Below, in pieces: positions 1-6,789 of a stretch of DNA of 19,981 nucleotides. The stretch is from Bacteroidales bacterium UBA6346 (GTDB lineage: Bacteria; Bacteroidota; Bacteroidia; Bacteroidales; UBA932), in the NCBI GenBank assembly GCA_002438905.1, contig DJSA01000128.1, forward strand, positions 1-19,981. Reading direction: 5' to 3'. How positions within the stretch are numbered: the first letter of the stretch is position 1; the number at the start of each line of letters is the position of its first letter. The position numbers were made by a program, and so were the translations under genes. Below the pieces are notes generated by a model, which was given only the letters and a program-made list of their open reading frames with translations, did not search any database and was not told the origin of the DNA.

Positions 1-48
1 AATAACTGAACAAAAAATTTAAGACAGCTTCTCAACGAAAAGACGGCT
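1..48. other. Intergenic edge downstream of the GT4 gene
   Basis: These 48 bases follow the stop of the minus-strand GT4 gene. I see no minus-strand ATG and no hairpin followed by a T-run. Two imperfect direct copies of a roughly 12-base motif (AGAAGCYGTCTT read on the minus strand) are present but do not form a stem. Whether the operon continues leftwards cannot be told from here. Confidence 0.4.
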
Positions 49-1236
49 TCAATAATGCTCCTTTTTCAGAATCTCCCAGATGATTTCAGACTCCTTCTCT
101 GCGGTGACATTCCAATCAAATTGGCTTGAAAGCGGAGTATAATGCCCGTCGTCCAGACGTTTTACGCACAGAGCCGTAAAATCCCGGACGAAGTGTACTC
201 CAAGCGGAACGGTGTTATCATCGCCCGCGACTTCAGCTATGCCACCGACCCTTGAACCCGCAAAGGGAGTCCCGCAGGCTTGGGCCTCGGCCGCCACAAG
301 ACCGAATGCCTCCTTTAGGCTTGGCATCACAATCAGATTCATGCAATTGTAGATTGCAGGCATCTCATCCGGGCCAACATTTATCAAGAAACGGGCATCT
401 ATCCCGCGTTCACGGCAGCCTTTTCGCAACTGCGATTCAAGTTTTCCGCCTCCGACAAAATAGAACGCGACTCTGTTTCCGAATTCTCGGTGTATTCCTT
501 CAAAAACTTCCGGAAGGCAGAGTACATTCTTCAGAGTGTAAAAATTACCTATGTACGCGACATTCTTCACTGCTCCGGATATTCCGAAACGCTTCCGTGC
601 GTCTTCAAGTTCCTCCGGTGTGAAATGACGGAACCGCGATGTATCCACCCCGTTATAGAGAATGGTGCGGGGACATGAATCCGTTATCCTCTCGGAAGTG
701 GCCATGAGACTGCGACTGACAAATATATTCATTCCGGCTGATTCCATAAGCCGTTTCGTAGCGCGGAATCTGGCCCGGTTCTCGAACGGATAGCGGTGGA
801 TGTCGCTTCCATGCCAGGTGACGATGTAAGGGATGCCGAACCGCCGGTGAATTTCTGCAGCAAGGAGAGCACTCCGGTATGAATGGGCAGCGATTAGGTC
901 ATAGCCGGCAAACTTTCCGGCAAGTCTTCGAGATACAAGCCATTGGACCGGCTTCGGAAGCTGAAGTTTGTCCTGCAGCAGCCAGTCAAGCAGGGAGAAT
1001 GTCTCCCGGATGGTCTGGACGGGCAACCCATGGACGATGAATGAAGAAGTCCACTTTTGCTTTTTCTCATCTTTAACCATTCGTACAAACCATGGATCAT
1101 AAGTCTGTATGAGATAGGTATCTACATCAAACTCTCCCCTTTTCAAAAGATGCACAGCCCGCTCCGTCACGGCATTGAACATCCCTTTCCTGTCTTCGCT
1201 GTTTCCCTCGAACACTACGGCTATTCTCTTCTTCAT
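49..1236 (-). CDS. GT4-family glycosyltransferase (GT-B fold)
   Basis: This 395-residue protein should transfer a sugar from a nucleotide-sugar donor to a growing surface glycan at the cytoplasmic face of the inner membrane. The N-terminal Rossmann half has an acceptor-side 'AAHSYRS' segment (about 116-122) and a 'WHGSDIH' motif (141-147), typical of GT4 enzymes. The C-terminal half has the linker 'LYNGVD' (193-198) and the donor-site EX7E motif 'EAFGLVAAE' (309-317), followed by 'GTPFAGSRVGGIAE' (322-335). The length is normal for the family and the start is ATG. It is the last visible gene of the flippase-FrhB / pyruvyl transferase / GT2 operon, 33 bases after the GT2 stop. Neither the sugar nor the linkage can be read from the sequence. 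Family assignment is secure; specificity is unknown. Confidence 0.93.
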   Translation of the reverse strand: MKKRIAVVFEGNSEDRKGMFNAVTERAVHLLKRGEFDVDTYLIQTYDPWFVRMVKDEKKQKWTSSFIVHGLPVQTIRETFSLLDWLLQDKLQLPKPVQWLVSRRLAGKFAGYDLIAAHSYRSALLAAEIHRRFGIPYIVTWHGSDIHRYPFENRARFRATKRLMESAGMNIFVSRSLMATSERITDSCPRTILYNGVDTSRFRHFTPEELEDARKRFGISGAVKNVAYIGNFYTLKNVLCLPEVFEGIHREFGNRVAFYFVGGGKLESQLRKGCRERGIDARFLINVGPDEMPAIYNCMNLIVMPSLKEAFGLVAAEAQACGTPFAGSRVGGIAEVAGDDNTVPLGVHFVRDFTALCVKRLDDGHYTPLSSQFDWNVTAEKESEIIWEILKKEHY

Positions 1237-1269
1237 TCCCCAAAACTCAAGTTTACAAATTAGACGTCA

Positions 1270-2370
1270 CTAATACCGCTTCGGACTAATGTTAAAAGCC
1301 GCGCAAAATGCCGCACTTATATGATAGAATGCGGCCGACAGCGGCGGACACCCAATTTTGAACAATATAATATTGACAATCTGCCCCTTGCGCAACGAAA
1401 AGATCCCGCCGAGACCATTCAATGCGGCATCATGCTTCATATAGTGGTAGAGCCTCGAAATGTTGTCAGACGTGCAGAGACGGGTTCGCCGCGTGGCGAA
1501 GACCGTGAGTACGCGACAGATGAGCCAGCTCACTATTTCTCTGTGATACACGTCCAAGCTCTTCAGCGATGGATAACTATTTTCGAGAGACAGTATGGAC
1601 TCAGAATACGGATCCAGCAATGTCAGCACACGCAAGATATGAGTATCGGAACTGCGGTCCGCAGAGAGGCTGGCAGAAGTTATCCTGTAGGTGTACATGC
1701 TGTGTGAAATCGTTTCAATAGTGTGGCACAGCGGCAGAAAGTTGAAAAGGAAAAGGATATCCTCTCCATAATTAACGCCTGCACGAAACCAAACTCCGTT
1801 ATCCACAAGCAATTCCCTGCGGAATGCCTTTCCCCAGACAGGGCGGAGAAAAGACGTTGAACTATAATTGGAAACGAAAAAATCCGCAATTCCTATTCCC
1901 GAATAGCGCATCGTTTCCTCAGGAAGTACATTCTCGCGTTTTCCATCCCTGCGCAGCAGAGTGTAGCCGCCAATATAAAGATCCGCTCCTGAGTTTATGG
2001 CCTCTTTGAAGATAGGGATGCAGTCCGCCGGCAAAATGTCATCGGAATCGACAAACATGATGTACTTGCCGGAGGCCGCGGCAATTCCTGCGTTCCTGGC
2101 TTGGCTGACACCTCGGTTTTCCTGATGTATGACTCTTATTGCGCCATCAATAGTTGCAAAGCCATCACAGACTTCGCCGGAACCATCGGTGCTTCCATCA
2201 TCGACAAGGATGAGTTCGCAATTGTCGAAAAATGATGGCGATATGATTGAACCGACAGTGAATTCCAGAGTCCTTGCAGCATTGTAAACCGGCACAACAA
2301 TGCTTATAAGTACCGCCCCGCCATATGTGGGTTCAATATCTTTATTGCATTTCAGTACATTATCATCCAT
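1270..2370 (-). CDS. GT2-family glycosyltransferase (GT-A fold)
   Basis: This is an inverting GT-A glycosyltransferase, probably adding one sugar to the lipid-linked repeat unit. Numbering from the upstream TTG, it shows 'ISIVVPVYNA' (28-37), the nucleotide-binding 'VDDGSTDGS' (62-70), 'ENRGVSQARN' (90-99), the metal-binding 'DSDD' (114-117) and a catalytic-base type 'GED' (208-210). The C-terminal region is hydrophobic, suggesting membrane association. The start is uncertain. A TTG at 2388 would overlap the upstream pyruvyl transferase stop by 4 bases, like the junction before it. I chose the ATG at 2370, 14 bases past that stop, because it is a normal start codon; neither has a clear ribosome binding site. 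The GT2 core begins more than 20 residues later, so function does not depend on the choice. The sugar specificity is unknown. Confidence 0.9.
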   Translation of the reverse strand: MDDNVLKCNKDIEPTYGGAVLISIVVPVYNAARTLEFTVGSIISPSFFDNCELILVDDGSTDGSGEVCDGFATIDGAIRVIHQENRGVSQARNAGIAAASGKYIMFVDSDDILPADCIPIFKEAINSGADLYIGGYTLLRRDGKRENVLPEETMRYSGIGIADFFVSNYSSTSFLRPVWGKAFRRELLVDNGVWFRAGVNYGEDILFLFNFLPLCHTIETISHSMYTYRITSASLSADRSSDTHILRVLTLLDPYSESILSLENSYPSLKSLDVYHREIVSWLICRVLTVFATRRTRLCTSDNISRLYHYMKHDAALNGLGGIFSLRKGQIVNIILFKIGCPPLSAAFYHISAAFCAAFNISPKRY

Positions 2371-2384
2371 AGACTTGTCAGGTA

Positions 2385-3653
2385 TCAATTCAAGTTTTTC
2401 TTAATAAAGTCCAGCGACTCAGAACGCAGTTCTTCAAGTCTTCGGTCAATTCTGTCCCAGTCAATTGTGCTCCAGTTCAGCAAGTCCTGCGAAATTTCTC
2501 CCGAACTGCCCAGAACAACAAGTCTATCCAGTAGGCCGAACTGTTCGAGCAGCCAAAGTATTCGAGAAAGTCCGCGGCGGTGATTGCCAAGGACGATGAA
2601 CGGACGATGGAAGAGAATGGAAAATACACAGGCATGAAAAGAGTCTGTGACGACCAGCGAAGCCGCAGAAATGCCTTCAAGCCATGATTCGACAGAAGGC
2701 TGCACACGCTTGCTTATATCTTCCGTTCCGCGAGGATCCGCTGCGAGGAATCGTCTGATTTCCAGCCGTCTGTCCAAATCCTGTTCTTTAGAAAAGCAGG
2801 ATTCAATCTCATCCACCAGCGCAAGAGTTTCCGAGGTTCTGTCAAGTATGTATTCAAAGACGCAGTCATTGCCGTGCAAGGTTTTTCCAACTTCGTCCGA
2901 AACCGCTGGCTGGGGATAGTCAGGCGCAAGGACAGAAAGATAATCTTCAGCGGATAGCAGAAGTGTCGGGTCTAAGACAATGGACGAGTCGACGCCGAGA
3001 TGTTTTTCGGCATTTATTGCCCCGGACAACTCGCGGAACGACAATGCATCGAAACGCCCAGCAAGTCTTGCAGCCACAGCTGTCTCCTTCGCATCATATT
3101 CCCATTCCGCGCTGCCGAAAGACACTGCATATGACACCCGCTTCACGTCCCAGCCCTGCGGTTTGGTGTATTCTGATGAATTTGCACGACATTCCTCCGA
3201 TTTCGAGGCAATGCACTCTCCCCTGTCCTTCCACGTGAAATCAAGATAAGAATTCATCAGGTTCCGGTTATATTTCGGTCGCCATACCTGGTCACTACCC
3301 ACGACAAAAGCAGTATAATCTCCGGGGGTTATGCAGCCGAATGAGGGGATATACCTTATTTTCATATATTTTCTGAAAAACCTGACGAACTCGACTCCAA
3401 CAATGGGAAATTCCCGGTTTATCCTGCGCTCGCGGAATATCTCGACGTCTCTGCGATGAAGCACATACCTCCGGAACGACCTCGTGAGAATCTTGCGGAC
3501 AAGACAAAGCCCCTTAGGTTCGGGAATAATTTCATTCAACTGTATGATTTCCAAATCATTGCCCAAATTCTCAAGCACACGCTGCAGGGCAAAGGCCTGA
3601 AGGACACCACCATAGTTCGTCTGCAACTGCAATGTTATGATTCCTATTTTCAT
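2385..3653 (-). CDS. Polysaccharide pyruvyl transferase family protein
   Basis: This 422-residue protein belongs to the family that transfers a pyruvyl group from phosphoenolpyruvate to a sugar as a ketal, which adds negative charge to a polysaccharide. Visible motifs are 'NYGGVLQAFAL' (13-23), 'VVGSDQVWR' (117-125), 'VLDPTLLL' (226-233) and the C-terminal 'VTDSFHA' (335-341) followed by 'SILFHRPFIVLGN'. The segment before 'VSYAVSFG' (about 143-168, 'DRGECIASKSEEC...') looks longer than the short loop I expect there, and residues 245-262 also look inserted. The ATG start overlaps the stop of the flippase-FrhB gene by 4 bases (ATGA), implying translational coupling. In Bacteroidetes glycan loci this family commonly sits next to an FrhB-like gene, and here that domain is in the protein encoded immediately upstream. 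Family is secure; substrate is unknown. Confidence 0.9.
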   Translation of the reverse strand: MKIGIITLQLQTNYGGVLQAFALQRVLENLGNDLEIIQLNEIIPEPKGLCLVRKILTRSFRRYVLHRRDVEIFRERRINREFPIVGVEFVRFFRKYMKIRYIPSFGCITPGDYTAFVVGSDQVWRPKYNRNLMNSYLDFTWKDRGECIASKSEECRANSSEYTKPQGWDVKRVSYAVSFGSAEWEYDAKETAVAARLAGRFDALSFRELSGAINAEKHLGVDSSIVLDPTLLLSAEDYLSVLAPDYPQPAVSDEVGKTLHGNDCVFEYILDRTSETLALVDEIESCFSKEQDLDRRLEIRRFLAADPRGTEDISKRVQPSVESWLEGISAASLVVTDSFHACVFSILFHRPFIVLGNHRRGLSRILWLLEQFGLLDRLVVLGSSGEISQDLLNWSTIDWDRIDRRLEELRSESLDFIKKNLN

Positions 3654-6154
3654 TTTCCGTAACCTCCATTGTATTTCAGTGAGTGTCCGAATGTTTCCAT
3701 GCTGATTTCTGTGAACGAAAGTTCAGCGGACATTGAGTCAAGAAGCCGCAGCCCTGACTCCGTGTAGGCACTTACAACGCTGACACCCTGACTGTTATAG
3801 ACATCAGGCAGCAATTTGTCCACACCCCAAAAATCACCGAGGCTGATGTCCGCACCACTGCGCCCATTGCGTGATCCGCATTTGTGGCAATCATTCCTAA
3901 GATTGCGGTCGGCGAGGAAGTCCCGCATAAAAGGAACTTCCGCATAGGGTTGCGAGATCCTTCTAAGACTGCCGTCAGGCATTTGGTAATCGATTGTCAC
4001 ACAATACTTTTTCCAACCGGAGATAGACTTGTCCCGGAAATTCACTCCCACAGCCGATACGGCCCCTACAGCAGAGAGTTGGCTGCAAAGATACTCCCTC
4101 CAGCTCCTCACAAGCGGTGTTCCGTGGCAGAGGATTTCGACAAACAGCAATTCTCCCTGAGCGCATCCGGCCGATGGTCTTGAGACTGCGGCATTCGCTG
4201 CATTTTTGAAAGTATCCTTGTAAATGAACTTACGCAAAGACTTAACCTGGCATGGCGTTCCGACAAACATCACATTCCGTCCCGAATCAAGCAACTGCCT
4301 GACTTTCAGGAAGCACCCGCCAAGTGATGATTGCATGTACTTGCTACGCATCATTTTTCTGACCCCTTCAGCATCGTTGGCAAAGTCATGATGTACCCCA
4401 CGGAAGTCATCATCCCAGACAGCGGCACAAACAACGCCACCTTCAGAAATAAAACGCAGGGCCAGCGGATAAAACACGCCTCCTGAGGAACTCTCTGCCA
4501 GAATTTCCGAATCCTTGTTGACGGCAGCCCAGACCCTCAGCGGGTATCTTGCAAAAGAAGCGAGCCCGCGTTCGGTATTACGGCTCTGTCCCACGCCTGA
4601 CTTGACCCCAGAGACAATCATCTTCCGTTCCTCAGCGGTGCACCCGACAAACCACGCTGCAAACGCAACCGAAAGCATTGCTGTCAGCACCATGGCGAGC
4701 TGGTGAATCTGCCCTCCGAACATCCTGAGCAGCACAGCAGGAACACAAGCACATGCCGTCACACAGACCACTCGAAGCCAGACTTCGCGAAACCACATAC
4801 CGACATTCAGTCCGGCCATTCCCCGAAGCAGGGCAAGCCTCGCAAACATGGCAGCCTGCGAAAGACCGATTGCGACTACAACCACCCATTCAACGCCAAA
4901 TCCTAAGGACAGCAAAGCCCAGGAAACCGGCACGTTCAGCAGCAGGATTCCTCCAACAACTATTTGGTATCTTTTAATGTCACCAGTAGCCAATTGCATT
5001 GTAATCAATGGATTGGACAGAGAATCACTCAGCACGAGGACCAACATCAGGCGGACAAACATTGGAGCATACTCCGGGATATCCCTCAGCCAGAGCCCGA
5101 GCAGCCAGTCGGTCTCAAGAATGAGCGGAAGGGCAAGGAACAGGATCAGAAAATACGAGAACTTTGCTGACTTCCGCACAAGCATGTGCATGTATCCATG
5201 GTCTCCGCTAGCGTAGGATTTCGTGATCTGAGGATTGACTGCCGTCATGAAATTGGTCACAAAACTCTGTACTGCTCCGCTCAACTGCATAGCGATTCCT
5301 CGACCGGCATTTACCGCCGGACTCGGGGAATAGAGATTAACGAGAATGCTGCCGCCCTGATCCTTAAGAACACCGGCGCTCACCCCGATGAAATTCCACC
5401 CGGCAAACCCGAACATTTCCCTGAGTATGCCTGCATCCATCCCAGAGTGGCGATGATGTCCCGAAAAATCTCCGCATCTTGACTCCGCATCGACAGAGGT
5501 CTGTCGCCTGCATTCTGCAAAATGTCTCCTGCAATAGACCGTGTAGGCAATCCTTACGAGCAATGCAACAACACACATCAGCAATGAATACCACACGAGC
5601 CGGTCCATCGGAGCATCGGCAATCAGAAACGCAACGCCAAGTTTGGCAAGGCCTTCAAATAGACCGACAGCAGCGAAAGCCCCCATCTGCTCATGGGCGA
5701 TGATCAGTGCATTGTAGGGAACGCTCAAAAGATTAATTACAAATGTTATGAGTGAGAACTGCAACACAATCCTTGCAGCCGTGACCCTATCGGGCGAGAT
5801 TGTCATTTCCTCTCCGATGAACCAAAGCCCAGCAGGTTCTCCGACAGCAACGATGATGACTGCAAGCGCAAGTTGCACCAGTATCGCGCAACGAAATATA
5901 ACATGCAGGCGCTCCCCGCCACGTCCCAGTTCAAAGGTGATGAAACGTGAGATTGCCGAAGACATTGCGCCCGAGACTATGGAAAACATAGCGACGACAC
6001 CACCGACCACATTGTATATTCCGTAGTCATCCTCCCCCAGCGCAGCAAGCACCACTCGCGAAGTGTACAGCCCCACGATAAGCAGGACCGCCATTCTCGT
6101 ATAGAGAAGCAGTGTATTTCTCGCTATCTTTTTTGCACCGACAGAGTTCGCCAT
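3650..6154 (-). CDS. Wzx-type flippase fused to FrhB-like (F420 hydrogenase beta-type) domain
   Basis: This 834-residue protein joins two activities that are normally separate. Residues 1-520 form a MATE/Wzx-like multi-helix flippase with 'LYTSRVVLAALG' (29-40), 'DDYGIYNVVGGVVAMF' (42-57) and 'MFGFAGWNFIG' (247-257), ending at a typical flippase tail, 'TAEERKMIVSGVKS' (506-519). It should translocate undecaprenyl-linked repeat units across the inner membrane. Residues about 540-834 match FrhB-like proteins of polysaccharide loci: 'WAAVNKDSE' (542-550), 'SSSGGVF' (555-561), 'GTPCQ' (632-636), 'ILCHGTP' (674-680), 'NFRDKS' (705-710), paired cysteines C756/C759 and 'LGDFWG' (772-777). The usual N-terminal ferredoxin module with its CxxCxxC clusters is absent at the junction. 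Residues around 213-240 and 647-668 look like extra loops. It is first in its operon. On the minus strand AGGTGA lies 9 bases before the ATG. The role of the FrhB domain, possibly redox or lyase-like, is unproven. Confidence 0.9.
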   Translation of the reverse strand: MANSVGAKKIARNTLLLYTRMAVLLIVGLYTSRVVLAALGEDDYGIYNVVGGVVAMFSIVSGAMSSAISRFITFELGRGGERLHVIFRCAILVQLALAVIIVAVGEPAGLWFIGEEMTISPDRVTAARIVLQFSLITFVINLLSVPYNALIIAHEQMGAFAAVGLFEGLAKLGVAFLIADAPMDRLVWYSLLMCVVALLVRIAYTVYCRRHFAECRRQTSVDAESRCGDFSGHHRHSGMDAGILREMFGFAGWNFIGVSAGVLKDQGGSILVNLYSPSPAVNAGRGIAMQLSGAVQSFVTNFMTAVNPQITKSYASGDHGYMHMLVRKSAKFSYFLILFLALPLILETDWLLGLWLRDIPEYAPMFVRLMLVLVLSDSLSNPLITMQLATGDIKRYQIVVGGILLLNVPVSWALLSLGFGVEWVVVVAIGLSQAAMFARLALLRGMAGLNVGMWFREVWLRVVCVTACACVPAVLLRMFGGQIHQLAMVLTAMLSVAFAAWFVGCTAEERKMIVSGVKSGVGQSRNTERGLASFARYPLRVWAAVNKDSEILAESSSGGVFYPLALRFISEGGVVCAAVWDDDFRGVHHDFANDAEGVRKMMRSKYMQSSLGGCFLKVRQLLDSGRNVMFVGTPCQVKSLRKFIYKDTFKNAANAAVSRPSAGCAQGELLFVEILCHGTPLVRSWREYLCSQLSAVGAVSAVGVNFRDKSISGWKKYCVTIDYQMPDGSLRRISQPYAEVPFMRDFLADRNLRNDCHKCGSRNGRSGADISLGDFWGVDKLLPDVYNSQGVSVVSAYTESGLRLLDSMSAELSFTEISMETFGHSLKYNGGYGK

Positions 6155-6170
6155 CCCAGAATTTCACCTC

Positions 6171-6190
6171 TCCGGCCGTTAGCTGCCGGA
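6171..6190 (-). promoter_or_regulatory. Leader hairpin just upstream of the flippase-FrhB start
   Basis: TCCGGC (6171-6176) and GCCGGA (6185-6190) are exact inverted repeats around an 8-base loop. On the minus strand the hairpin ends 16 bases before the ATG, immediately next to the ribosome binding site. It has no T-run, so it is not a terminator. It could stabilise the messenger RNA or influence initiation; that role is inferred. Confidence 0.4.
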
Positions 6191-6201
6191 CAATCAACCT
6201 G

Positions 6202-6232
6202 CTAAGGTACAACAAACTTTTCTATACGCAAG
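6202..6232 (-). promoter_or_regulatory. Candidate Bacteroidetes-type promoter of the flippase operon
   Basis: Read on the minus strand, TACCTTAG (6209-6202) matches the -7 consensus TAnnTTTG with one mismatch. CTTG (6232-6229) lies 19 bases upstream as a partial -33 element (TTTG). Transcription would start near 6195, giving a leader of about 40 bases that begins close to the hairpin at 6171-6190. Support is moderate because both elements are imperfect. Confidence 0.4.
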
Positions 6233-6285
6233 CAGGGATGAGAGAGTTTATTGCGTTTTACCGTGTCTGTGAGTCAAGATGCTGA

Positions 6286-6315
6286 TTTGTTTAAGAAAAC
6301 TAAGATTTATTTTTG
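6286..6315 (+). promoter_or_regulatory. Consensus Bacteroidetes-type promoter of the Dabb gene
   Basis: TTTG (6286-6289) and TATTTTTG (6308-6315) match the -33 TTTG and -7 TAnnTTTG elements exactly, with an 18-base spacer. A start near 6322 would leave an untranslated leader of about 85 bases before the ATG at 6407. This is the best plus-strand promoter in the divergent gap. Confidence 0.6.
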
Positions 6316-6351
6316 TCGTCTGCAATTTTCTTCTTAACTTTATGGACGTCA

Positions 6352-6376
6352 GCGATGACTCGTTGGAGTCAGGCGC
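6352..6376 (+). promoter_or_regulatory. Leader hairpin in the Dabb 5' untranslated region
   Basis: TGACTC (6356-6361) pairs with GAGTCA (6366-6371) around a GTTG tetraloop. GCG (6352-6354) pairs with CGC (6374-6376) across a small internal loop. It lies 30 bases before the ATG and lacks a T-run. It also falls inside a 12-codon reading frame from ATG 6342 to TAA 6380. Function is unknown; it may be an RNA stability or regulatory element. Confidence 0.35.
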
Positions 6377-6406
6377 ATAATTAGAGACACTTCAATACTA
6401 ATAGAT

Positions 6407-6706
6407 ATGGTAAGGCATACAATAATGTGGAAGTTCAAGCCATCAGATGGCAGGACTCCAAAAGAAATCGCAGAGGACATCAAAGAACGCTATCAAGCTA
6501 TCCTCGGGATAGTTCCAGGCCTCAGGAACGTGGAAGTCGGAATTAACCGCAACGATTCGGCAACCTCCTACGATGCTGTCCTCATCGAAGATTTCGATTC
6601 TTGGTCAGACCTCGCGGACTATAAGGCGGATCCGATTCGCAACGAACTCAAAAAGTACATAGACTCAGTTGTTGACGTCAGGGCAAGAGTCGAATACGAG
6701 CGATAG
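6407..6706 (+). CDS. Dabb family protein (stress-responsive alpha/beta-barrel domain)
   Basis: This 99-residue protein is a single Dabb domain, a dimeric ferredoxin-like alpha/beta barrel. Recognisable features are the start 'MVRHTIMWKFKP' (1-12), a helix with the 'PGLRNVEVGINRN' strand region (37-49), 'YDAVLIEDFDSWSDLADY' (54-71) and 'DPIRNELKKYID' (75-86). The length is the usual one for stand-alone Dabb proteins. The family was named from plant stress proteins, and most bacterial members have no defined reaction. It is the only plus-strand gene, has its own consensus promoter and terminator, and is flanked by two polysaccharide operons without obviously belonging to either. There is no signal peptide, so it is expected in the cytoplasm. 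Confidence 0.88.
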   Translation: MVRHTIMWKFKPSDGRTPKEIAEDIKERYQAILGIVPGLRNVEVGINRNDSATSYDAVLIEDFDSWSDLADYKADPIRNELKKYIDSVVDVRARVEYER

Positions 6707-6728
6707 CCACAATGACATATATGGTTAG

Positions 6729-6770
6729 AGCAAAAATCCTAGGAGTGAACGAATTCCTGGGATTTTTGCT
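6729..6770. terminator. Strong bidirectional intrinsic terminator
   Basis: A 16-base arm (6729-6744) pairs with 6755-6770 with a single G-T wobble, around a 10-base loop. The arms are A-rich and T-rich at their outer ends, so either strand gives a stem ending in TTTTTGCT. It lies 22 bases after the Dabb stop and 19 bases after the convergent ABC exporter stop, so it probably serves both. Only a short T-run follows the stem on the plus strand. Confidence 0.75.
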
Positions 6771-6789
6771 TTAGTACAGCCACGTGCAA

